A stretch of 64,000 nt of DNA, from positions 62,001 to 126,000 of the forward strand of contig NW_024881999.1 in assembly GCF_019059575.1 (NCBI RefSeq). Reading direction: 5' to 3'. Shown here in pieces: positions 54,652 through 64,000 of the stretch (the first letter of the stretch is position 1; every line of letters starts with the position of its first letter). This DNA is from Amphibalanus amphitrite (lineage: Eukaryota > Arthropoda > Thecostraca > Balanomorpha > Balanidae). A program made the position numbers and the translations under genes. A model generated the notes under the pieces. That model made no database searches. It was not told the DNA's origin and was given only the letters and a program-made list of their open reading frames with translations.

Positions 54652-55580
54652 TTATCCCGGCAGTTGCTGGGGTATTTCGCCACCCACCGTTTGCTGGGGG
54701 GGGGGGGCGTTAAACGCCCCCAGCCGATAACTCGAGAACCAATAGGTGCAGCGAAACGCACGAGGCGGCAAACGAAAGAGCGCGACGAGACGCTTCAGAT
54801 GAGTAATTTAAAGTTGAATTTTGAGGTCAAAGGTCGGGTCAAGGTCAGGTCAAACACCTGAAATCGGGCTTTCAGTAGCATGGACTTCAGGACTTCGCAA
54901 TGGGCGCCTCTCGCCATAAACTCTGTCACAACGGTGCACAATCCATCTTATAAGGCCTTCAAGAGTGTCAGCTCCATATAGGGGTCAGTCAAGCATAGGT
55001 CAGGGTCAAGGTCAGGTCAACCGGGTAGGCACATATCCCCGAAAATCAAAACTGATATTCGCAGCCTGTGACACATGTTTTATAGGTAATCTGGGGCGTA
55101 GAACACGATGGTGACATTCATTTTATCATATGTGTACGTGTTTGGCTCAAAAAGTTCAATTTAAGAAATTCATGTACCATGGTCGTGAAGTAGTCACGAA
55201 AAATTGCCAAGATTCAGTTCAAGATTTTGGAAAATGCGGAACGATAATCAATAATCGAAGATAGCCATTTGATTGATCATGGTATTGGCAGTCTAATGGC
55301 GTTTACGGCATGTCTGTATGTCTATTTTGTGATTTTATATGATTTTTTGAACATATGCCGTTTTTGGTCGAAAACTCAGAAATCATGACGTCACTAAAAC
55401 CTCGATATCTCATAAATTTTCCGACCGATTTTTTGAAACTTTGTCACAATAAATTTCAATCAATTCCCTAAGGTACCCAAAATTTGGCGCGCCTGCGGCG
55501 CGCCGTTTTTATGCTGTGGCCCGGCGAAAAAAGTGGGGGCGTTTAACGCCCCCCCCCCCCCCCAGCAACTCGCGGGTTAT
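54652..55580 (+). mobile_element. F-family element F2 flanked by TTAT
   Basis: Co-linear with F1 over its whole length, with ends CCCGGCAGTTGCTGG and CCAGCAACTCGCGGG, GCGTTAAACGC hairpins and the CATGTTTTATGG core with one change (CATGTTTTATAG at 55074). Both flanking tetranucleotides are TTAT (54652-54655, 55577-55580) instead of TTAA. Confidence 0.87.
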
Positions 55581-55939
55581 AGCTTTGTCCCAATGCTCAC
55601 AATCGATACGCTTAGTTGCGTGATAAACGGCACAACTTAGCGCTCCGGTCAACTGACAGCTTCTGAGGAGTGGAACATCATTCTGTAGTCGACTGTACTT
55701 CTAGCTGGCAGAGTTGCGCTAAAGGAGATGGAACCGCGTGACAACTACCTCCGTTACGTTGTAATTTCGACCGGCCAGCTCACGATAGCAGAGGGCTCCG
55801 GCCCCACCGTGTCCCCACCTTTGTCCAGCCGGTCGTCGGTGAGCAGTGCGACGATAAAATCAGCCAATGCTTAGTATGTGGCGGTTAAACACGGACATGC
55901 GTCACTCCTACAAAGGAGTTTTCTCACCTCATCATTTAG

Positions 55940-56110
55940 TGCCAAGCGGTCCCAAATTTGCAGTCAGATCGTGACACACCCACTTAGAGCTCCAGCGCAA
56001 AAGACTCATCCCCACTCCCCAGTTAAAAGCGCTAAACTGACACACCCAGCTAGGGTTTTAGCGCTAAAAATGACACCAACCGACCTAACCGGCACCCGTG
56101 CTGGCCTGAA
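55940..56110. repeat. Fragments related to the 1844-2249 repeat unit
   Basis: CCCAAATTTGCAGTCAGAT, a CACTTAGAGCTCCAGCGC stretch and GCGCTAAAAATGACACCAAC match words of the tandem units at 1844-2728 in the same order. The copy is diverged and incomplete. Confidence 0.5.
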
Positions 56111-58592
56111 GTTACTTCCCCGTTATCAGTTTTTCGCTACTATTTTTTATAATTAGGTTCTTACCTTTTCTATCTATTTTGCCAACTTTGTTGTGTGCGA
56201 GTTTTCAGTCGATCCCACATACGGCCACGTTTTCAAGCCGCGACAACGTCCAGCCCTTAACATTCTGCTAGTCGTGGAATATAAAGAATTAAAGAATCGT
56301 CCACAGATGTCGGTGTTGTTTGCCGGTCAGGTGACCTGATGATGACGTAAAATGACGTCAAATAGTCTAATGTATGTAAAACATAGTGTAAGCTACATAG
56401 TACAAACGGAACATCAACTGCATAAAATTCGTTTATTTTGGTCTTTGAGAATAAGTCATTTTTATCGTTTTCTCGGATAATCTGAACACTACGATATGCG
56501 CGAGCAACGATTAACATAAGCCATATAAGCATATCACGTCATTGTGATGCCTCAGCCACGAGCGATTATCAACGTAAAAAAAAAAACATTCATCACGCCT
56601 CATTTCTTACACACCGGTGGGTTCATATAGATTTAGATTACGATTTGTAGTTGACAAAACAGGCATGTACGACACATTTAGTCAATATCTGCGCACCTTA
56701 TTTTTCTAAAAATTACAGAAGCTGGCTACGATTATGAGAAAGTAATTCACATTGGCGCTTGACTTGTATCGAAGCATTGAAAGCTATGCCCTTGCAAACG
56801 CAGTACGGCTGCTTATAAATGTATATCAGAACCGGATACTAATCTATGTCAAGCAACAATATCATGACCATCTGCCATGGAATGCATATGCGACAAAGCT
56901 AGCTCCGCTTGAATGCCTCAGTATTATATCGTTTGCCACCTCGATGAACGGAGCACGAGGGAAAGCCTCAAAGGGCACGGTTATATGAGTCAATTTCAAC
57001 ACCAATAGGTACCTACTTCCTCTGCGTAAATGCAACATACATCACTGCAATGCTACTTACTCTAAAACAGGGAAAATGCATACATTTACTATCTAGATAG
57101 TAGATACTGAAACAAAAGCAGTATAATTGTATGATAATTGCATGCATAAATGTTCATAAGCCCAAACAGTGTCTACTTCTAGCACTTAACGCTACTGCGA
57201 GTGATTCAACTGCACCAGCCAAAGCTAAAACCATGCCAAGTGTCATGGCACACTGGCACGTATCACTAAAACCGATATAGGTACGCATAGTCCGACATAA
57301 CCCTACCAGGTTACAGGGGCGAAGCACATAGCACAAGCAGACTAAGTGGACCGGTCATCCACAAAGTCAATAGCATCACAATGGCCGACTAGGTAGAGCG
57401 TCCCTCCGGCACGTCACAAGTTCATATCACTTTTCACGCCACTTTGACAGACTAGTGGGGCGATTCCAAGTGACCCCATCAGGCCACAGGAGTGCGCGCC
57501 TACTATACTGAGTTGGTCTCAAGGAGCACAAACATTTGGCACTACAACCGCTATGTTAGCATATCACAATATTCTAGCCCATTTGCTAGTTTATATGGGC
57601 TAGATTTGCCACTTTAAATGGGCTAGGCTAGGATATTGTGATATTCGAACTTTAAAGCCTTGCGTATGCTCAAAGTGTCCTTTGTCTCGTAGATCCTGAC
57701 GATAAAAGGGACTTTCACTGGAAGTTTGAGTATATATCGAAAGCCTTCAGCCACGCCAGAGCCGCGTCGTAGCAGAGCTCAAATTGTTTCTGAAAGCACC
57801 ACCGGTTCCAGGTCACATGGGCGCAGTAATGTTGAGGGAAATAACGTTGATAAATGCATCATTAATTGCAGTCTCATTGATCTCGCACCTTATTTGGAAA
57901 TATGTACCAGGCAAAACCGTTATTAAAGTCGATGCGCTTTGACCTCATTTGAGTTGACTTAACACTTAAACTTGAAGCCGTCTGTATGGTAAAAATACCA
58001 TCAATAAGAAAATACCGAATAACCATTACAAATTTGGTCGGTGCTAGATATTTAGCTAGGTTTCTATTTCCAAACTACCTGTGGTTGATAACAATCATAT
58101 ATTTTACGTATATTTTAAAAGCTAACACTAGTCCAAACACCTACCGAATTTGTGATTTTGAGGTGATGGCTGAGCTCATTGGGCTTTGTGAGCATATTTT
58201 GAATAAGCAACATAATAATTCGCAATGTTAGTTGCTACAACTTTCTAAATTCGATAAACAGTACCAAAAATTGTGATGAAAGCTACATCTTGAAAAACTG
58301 GCATTCAGCTATTTAGGATCTTGGACGATCAAATTTTTAGCGTCGACTTTTGTTATAGCATTATCGGTAACACGCCAATTGGGTAATATATCGGTAATGT
58401 AATTTGCTTCAGGAGATTGTTAGGAAATATCAAATGTAAAAAACAGTTGCCTCCTTCAAAACATGATTATGAATATCTAAGGCAGAGCAGTTTGAGACTA
58501 TCCTCGCCTGTAAATAAGCATTGCTTGCGTCAGAGAGAAATGGTGACCTTCTTTCAATTTTTCCCTAAATTCTTCTGACCACCCTGCGGCTA
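56111..58592. other. Intergenic, no gene seen
   Basis: About 2.5 kb of mostly AT-rich sequence downstream of the phosphatase gene. Open frames are short and have no recognisable domain. Apart from the 84-bp hairpin inside it, nothing structured stands out. Confidence 0.5.
57561..57644. repeat. 84 bp hairpin
   Basis: ATATCACAATAT...CTAGCCCATTT pairs with AAATGGGCTAG...ATATTGTGATAT. A further TATGGGCTAG sits in the loop. It is a short foldback sequence, possibly a MITE remnant. Confidence 0.65.
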
Positions 58593-61500
58593 TCACACAT
58601 CAGCTATATTCTTGGCCACCATCAGCCGCCCACTAACCAGCGTCCCGATGAACTGCGGCCGGCTCTTGCGCACCGTGGAGACGGCCATTACCACGTCAAT
58701 CTCCTGCTCCTCCGCCAGCTGGTCCATGACGAACGAGGAGGCGATGAACAGGCCGCAGCCGGTCACACCGCTCCTGACACAAAAACAAGTTCAGTAAAAA
58801 AAACACTGTCACACCGATCCTGCCGCTGCCAAATGTGCTCACTGGTCCGCGAGGTCTGCACCACTGCACTGGTCCGCCAGGTCAGCACCACTCTAAAATG
58901 AATTCACTATCACACCAATCCTTCCGCGTCAAAACATATTGACTGTGCCGGACTTACAACGAATAATTGCGGCACAATAATACAAAACATCAAGGGACAA
59001 ATAAAGTCCAGCTCCAACAAAATGACATCCATAAAACTTTCCGAGCAATCATTTCATTGAAAGTATATTTCGAAGCACGATCTCTGCAACATTACACTTC
59101 AGCAGACTGGTGATTAACCCGCGCCGGGCCGGGGGGATGTTTGAGCACCCCCCCCCCCCCTGCGGTTTTTCGCAGATCCGCCCCGCCGTTTTTGGCACAC
59201 CTGTTTGTGCATCTTTTCCGCACATGTTGTGAAAAATTCAGACCCAGGTCACCTTAGGTCAGGTCACCAGGTCACGCCAAGTGACCTCACCTCAGAAAAA
59301 ATAAGAATGCTCGTCATAGCTACACCGACTGAACGATTGCCTTGAAACTTTCAGCGATTGATTAGAGCAACACTATCTATAAAATTTATATCTCGGAATT
59401 TTGATATTGGTGACCTAAGGTCAGGTCAATTTTGCGGCCTCTCCATTATAAGTCAATGGGGGGGCATTCCACGTCAAGTGGGACAAAAAATGACGATTTT
59501 GAACCTCACCTCCTCCGATTTTTGCGAAACTTTGTGAACCTACTCATCTATATGTGAAAAGAAAGGAGACATTTTTTTGCCAAGATATGACGTCACGTTT
59601 CCGAGATACACATCATCAAACATTGACTTCGGCAAGGCACATTATCATCTTTAAAGCGTCATAACTTTTAAAGTTTTAGACATATCACCACGCGACAAAG
59701 TTTGAAATGGAGGGAATAGATCAGGCTTTAATTTGAAGATCACAATATGGACGTCATTAACTAATTAGTGAGCATAATTAACATTCAAAAAATAAATTTT
59801 GAATTTCTGAAAAATGGGTACCCTTCGATTTTGCTGATTTTTGCATATTTTATTCTTCCATACATTAGCTACTTCATATGAAAATTTCAGAATGGGCCGA
59901 CGCCTACGTAACTGTCTTTTGGTCTTCGTAATGTCTGGCACTCGCGCGTTTCGTTTTAGCAACCAAGGAGAGGCGCTACGCGAAGATGGTTCTTTCTACC
60001 TTAATCAAACCAAAGCAAACCTAACCTGACCTGACCTAATCTAACACGCGTAAACTTATGTATAGCCCTAACGGCAGTTGCTGGCTGGCCAAATGCTACT
60101 TAGATACGAACACTATTAAACAAAAATGAACGCGTGTTAAAACACTTGAGGCTGACCAGCCACGAGCCAGCGACCTATAGATTACGAGGTGGGTTGGGTA
60201 CACTCGGCACACTAACTACTAAGCCACGAAGATAGCTGGTCATCGCTGAGCTGTAAGCCAGTTTTCTTTTTTAATGATGCAATTGAGCATTCTCCCGGCA
60301 GCGCCTCTCTTTGGTTGCAAAAAGGAAATACGCCTGACTCTCCCAGCGCTAGGGGAGAAAGGCCCGGTTTAGTCAAAAACGGGTATTAAAAACGGAATTT
60401 GAATTGTAGGTGGGGCGATGGGGAACTTTATCGTGTGCCAATTTCATGGCCCTAGATCAATATCTTCAAGATCAAATGAGGTTAAACGTGATTAAATTTA
60501 CTATAGTGAATATTTTGCGTTTATACGCCCATAGCGCTAAGAGTTAATGGCCGATTTCCCTATTTCTTCCTTTATACGACATTTGTAGTGTTATGAGAAT
60601 CTCTAGCTAATGTAACCATAAATTTGGCAGTTATTGGCCTGCTAAGAGTAAGATGTCGCCGGCAGAGGCGAGATCGGCCGACGCGGGAAACGTTTCATTC
60701 ACAGATTGTGTTTGCGCCCTAATAATTCAATTTTTACCTGTTGATTTTCGCATGTATGTAGGTATTTGACCATTACATTGCCTGTACATTTTTAAGCCTT
60801 CACACAAAATTTGACACGAATCGATCATAATCAGCGGTAAGAAGCGCGATGCAAAGATGAACCGTCCCGCGCCGGCACAGTCTACCATTCAGGCATTAAC
60901 GGCCGGCGCCGGCCGCCGAGCCGCTCCGGCAGGAATGTTTAACTTTACACCGCCATTACTAGAAAAGTTGTGGCCCGATTTACCTATTTCATGCACGGGA
61001 GGATTTGCAATTCGATTCTGGACAGATACTGAAAGTTTGACGTTAATATAATAATTATGGCGTGAGTTATTGGCGATAAACAGGTGGGGTTAGCAAACTC
61101 GGCCCCTTCCACCGCCCGTGCTACGTTGCACTTCTTGTTGCTATATCATCCAAAGTTATCTTTGGCCCACTCTAATTTTCTCAGCACCTGTGCCTTACGT
61201 GTAGTGGAAAACAATATCTAAATTTGAGCAAAATCGAAGGGTACCCATTTTTCACAATTAACATTTTAAGAAATTAATTCAAAATAAAATAAATTCAAAA
61301 TAATCAAAAAAATGTAAAAATTGTCAAATTTTACTAGAATAACTCCTTATGTACACGTTTCAGTTTGTTTGAAATTAATAGCTTCAAAAATGTTGAAGCT
61401 ATAGATCTTTCAAGATTGCAGTACACGTCCAATTCTGCTAAAAAAGCAGAAGTTTAGCAGCTTGTATCTCTGTAGCCCGAGGGCATATGACAAAATCCTT

Positions 61501-64000
61501 TCACCCTCAGAGGTTTCACCCAATAGGCAATAAGTATACCAAGTTTGAACAAAATCGCAGAGGTGACCGATTTTGGCTGTCCCGGTTGACATGGAATGCC
61601 CCTGGGAGAAAATTGAAAAGCGTCTGTTCTGCACGAACGCTATTCTAGACACTCTCAAGTATCGAGATATAGGTAAAAGTGACACACTGAACCAGAAAAT
61701 GGCAGCTGTGACCTCCTCGTTATGTCCCCGAGGTCATCTCAGGTCACGAACAGAATCTAACAGTTTTTCGCTAATAACTTCTGATAGAGGCGTGCTAGAG
61801 CGCCGAAAACGCCTTAGATGTGTTCGGCTCGACGTTGCGGATCGACTGATATGCAACATGGCCATTTCCGGTCAGGTCATGACCTTGACCTGAGGTCAAA
61901 TTTTCAAGTTGACCTTTCAAGGTCAAATTATAGTTCATTCGACGCGTCTCGACGAGAGGAACACGATGCTGGCAAACGTAATGTCATGGCTCTTATGAGT
62001 CAAAAGTTATTGCCGAAAAAACGCTTTTCGTAAAAACGGTTATTTTGGGAGTTTTTGCCCTCTGGAGGCTAAACCGTTGATCTGAGGTCAAATCTGAGAA
62101 CATTTCCAGAAAGGTCTGTAAAAGGGCTATCGAATGCGCTTTTCCGCGGCGCTGTAGCTCTATCGGTTCCCGAGATAGCCGTTGGCAGTTTCCAAAATGT
62201 TGAAATAGTCAACATTTTACCTTTGGTGACCTCTGGTGACCTGACCTTTGACCTGACCCAAAAAATGACTGAAGTGTTTTCGTCCTTATTTTGGACGTTC
62301 TTTCGATTGCCGCTTACCGCGTGTCGCTACGTGGCCCAGGAGCCGAGTTAGAAGAAGGGGTGTTCAGACACCCCCCCCCCCGGCCCGGCGCGGAATCTCA
62401 GAGCACCGGCCCGGCGCGGGTTAATATTCTGGCGCAGTACCTCTGCGAGTGCCCATATTCATGGTGTTCTCGACTGCGTCCGTGGGTCATTCATATACCC
62501 CTAAAATCATATATGCCTCATATACCTATGCCGCAGCAGAAACTATAGGTTGCAGGTAAGGTTACGTCTTTTTAGACTATGTTTTGTTTTAAATATATTA
62601 GCTGTGGAAAGACGTTTGTGACGATCGTGACATGTGAAACTTCACAGCATAGTTGATATACGTATCATTGCGTCCGTACGTACCTACAGACCACGGTGGT
62701 GACGCCTCCGTAGCTGTGTGGCAGAGACCGCTCGTAGGCGGAGTGCAGGACCACCAGCTGTTCAGCCGAGGGCAGACTGCCGGCCGGATCACCGAACGGC
62801 AGAAGGAACAGACGCACCTCCTGGGAGGTCTCCATCTGTGGCCACAGTCACAGACCACAGTATCGCAGAGTCACAGTCGGAAACTGTCACAACTCACAAT
62901 CACAGTCACGTGGGTCAATCTGAGTGAGTTACAGGACCACAGTCACAGAACTGCCTGTCAGTCGTAGCCTGTCACAGGTTTAGGTATGGCGAGTGACCCG
63001 ACAGCCATGCCTGGAGGCTAAGGCGTTACCTGACTACCGGCAGGGGACAGACTTTAATCAAGTCTGGCACCTACCTTTCCGTTGACATAGACGTTCAGGG
63101 TGAGGTCGAGCGTCTCCACTGGCTCGACGACCCGGCTCCTCAGCTGAATCACAACGGTACCGAACGTGATAGGCTCCTCCGTGGTCGGCCAAAATACCTG
63201 ACAACCCCGACCAGCGCCGTGAATTTCTGCACATGATTGTGGCAAGGCGAAATGAAAACGTACGGGTCTCGCGGGTTTTAGCGGTAGGGTTTCCCCAATG
63301 AAATGGGTGAAACTCGACATGTCGACAGTAATGCATGGCTTCTTGTAGCCACTCACGTCATCAGGCTCCAAGTCGTTCATAACCACCACCGTCTGCGACT
63401 GCTTCTCCACCACCATGTTCCAGAAGACGTGGCGTCGCTTCGGCAGAGGCGCCTCCGTGGCAATGAACGCGTCCGGCTTCTTGAAGCCCTGCACAAAGAC
63501 AGCGTTGACGTAGTTGTCGCGCAGACCGCAGCTATGGAGGAAGACGCGACTCTTGTCCTCTGCCGGCAGCATTTGGGGCTCAGTCAGAGGATGGTATTAT
63601 CTTTTTTTGGAGGGGGGAGCCAGAGTATGAAACCATAAGTACAGAGTGTTTGTTCGACGATGCACTTGACAAGCTACTTGAAATATGCAATCGTACTTTT
63701 GGAAAGCGGCGAATTGTAACGGGTTCGCTGTGATCACGTGTCGCTTTCTTACCGAACGGATGACAGACCGCTCACCTGGCAGAATTTCCGGCGAGCGGTT
63801 CTTGCCCTCGAGGTTCTCGGCGCGCGCACTGGCGTACGAGGCCGGCGGCGGGTTGGATGCCAGGAAGCTGAGCTGCTGCTCCAGCTGAGACGGACCGTCT
63901 GCCACCGATTTGAGCTGCGGCAGCCGGACGGCCAGCTGGGCGGCCGGCACCGCTGCCGACGGCGACACGAGCAGCTCGACGAGGACCTGGTGCACCAGCT
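58593..64000 (-). CDS. Receptor-type tyrosine phosphatase, 3' exons; catalytically dead-looking domain
   Basis: Partial at the window end. Exons on the minus strand: 64000-63776, 63559-63075, 62835-62684 (or from 62820) and 58773-58593, with matching phases and GT-AG borders. The protein shows PTP landmarks in order: SYASARAENLEGKNRSPEILP, DNYVNAVFVQGF, AFIATEAPLP, VFWNMVVEKQSQTVVVMND, CQVFWP. The WPD loop is replaced by PFGDP. The signature HCSxGxxR(S/T)G reads VVCRSGVTGCG across the last intron: the Cys is kept, but His and the phosphate-binding Arg are gone. It ends RKSRPQFIGTL...NIADV. This fits a pseudophosphatase D2 domain of a receptor PTP; whether an active D1 lies upstream is outside the window. 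The last intron is 3.9 kb and holds two nested transposons. Confidence 0.8.
59114..62424 (-). mobile_element. TTAA-flanked element G4, reversed, interrupted by element H
   Basis: TTAA at 59114-59117 and 62421-62424; ends CCCGCGCCGGGCCGG and CCGGCCCGGCGCGGG. Hairpins GATGTTTGAGCACC and GTGTTCAGACAC are intact. The parts 59118-59460 and 61607-62420 align on the reverse strand with G1/G3. The gap is element H. It lies in the last intron of the phosphatase gene. Confidence 0.87.
59461..61602. mobile_element. Element H: 2.1 kb transposon with 4-bp duplication
   Basis: The termini GGGGCATTCCACGTCAA and TTGACATGGAATGCCCC are a 17-bp inverted repeat with one mismatch. TGGG (59457-59460, 61603-61606) appears duplicated, and the uninterrupted G2 sequence has it once. 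Longer inverted similarity continues for about 380 bp, including GAAAAATGGGTACCCTTCGA at 59811 and its complement near 61250. The middle (59959-61130) holds further repeats: an inverted pair around GCAACCAAGGAGAGGCGC and a relic with ATACTGAAAGTTTGACGT at 61026 resembling TTAA-element ends. No intact transposase. Superfamily not recognised. Confidence 0.72.

Overview
This window is eukaryotic nuclear DNA. It holds multi-exon genes with GT-AG introns, mitochondrial-type and ciliary-type proteins, and many layers of transposable elements. Strongly GC-biased codons, a mariner relic, Penelope-like and hAT copies and the protein set fit an arthropod. A crustacean such as a barnacle is my best guess, but the sequence does not prove it.

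Layout. 1-11336: repeat-rich DNA with TTAA-flanked elements, an inverted-repeat element, a palindrome and several minisatellites, one of which carries a cAMP-response-element core in most units. 11337-19194 (+): an eight-exon gamma-butyrobetaine dioxygenase-like gene whose introns hold one TTAA element and one dead mariner. 20372-31640: nested repeats, including a Penelope-like palindrome with an intact GIY-YIG reading frame on one arm and an hAT insertion in the other. 32139-35618 (+): a seven-exon 3-hydroxyisobutyrate dehydrogenase-like gene that appears to use a GC-AG first intron. 36377-36880 (+): a single-exon nucleoredoxin/tryparedoxin-like gene. 37388-41107: three TTAA elements, two of them sharing one TTAA. 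41602-53337 (-): one uninterrupted 3911-residue reading frame for a very divergent dynein heavy chain, perhaps DNHD1-like, in which I cannot find AAA1. 53381-55580: a Harbinger-type MITE and another TTAA-type element. 58593-64000 (-): the 3' exons of a receptor-type tyrosine phosphatase whose visible domain looks catalytically dead; its last intron holds a nested pair of transposons.

The most distinctive signal is a group of about 1 kb TTAA-flanked, piggyBac-like non-autonomous elements. The families differ in sequence but share one layout: termini beginning mostly with CCC, a G-tract/palindrome/C-tract hairpin at both ends, arrays of AGGTCA or TCAAGGTCA (the FTZ-F1/ERR nuclear-receptor site), the core CATGTTTTATGG about 390-425 bp from one end, and GGTACTGAAAGTTT about 100 bp from the other. 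No transposase for them is visible here.

The host genes do not form an operon-like unit. Two encode likely mitochondrial metabolic enzymes (carnitine synthesis or the related trimethyllysine step, and valine breakdown), one a cytosolic redox protein, one an axonemal-type motor relative and one a membrane phosphatase.
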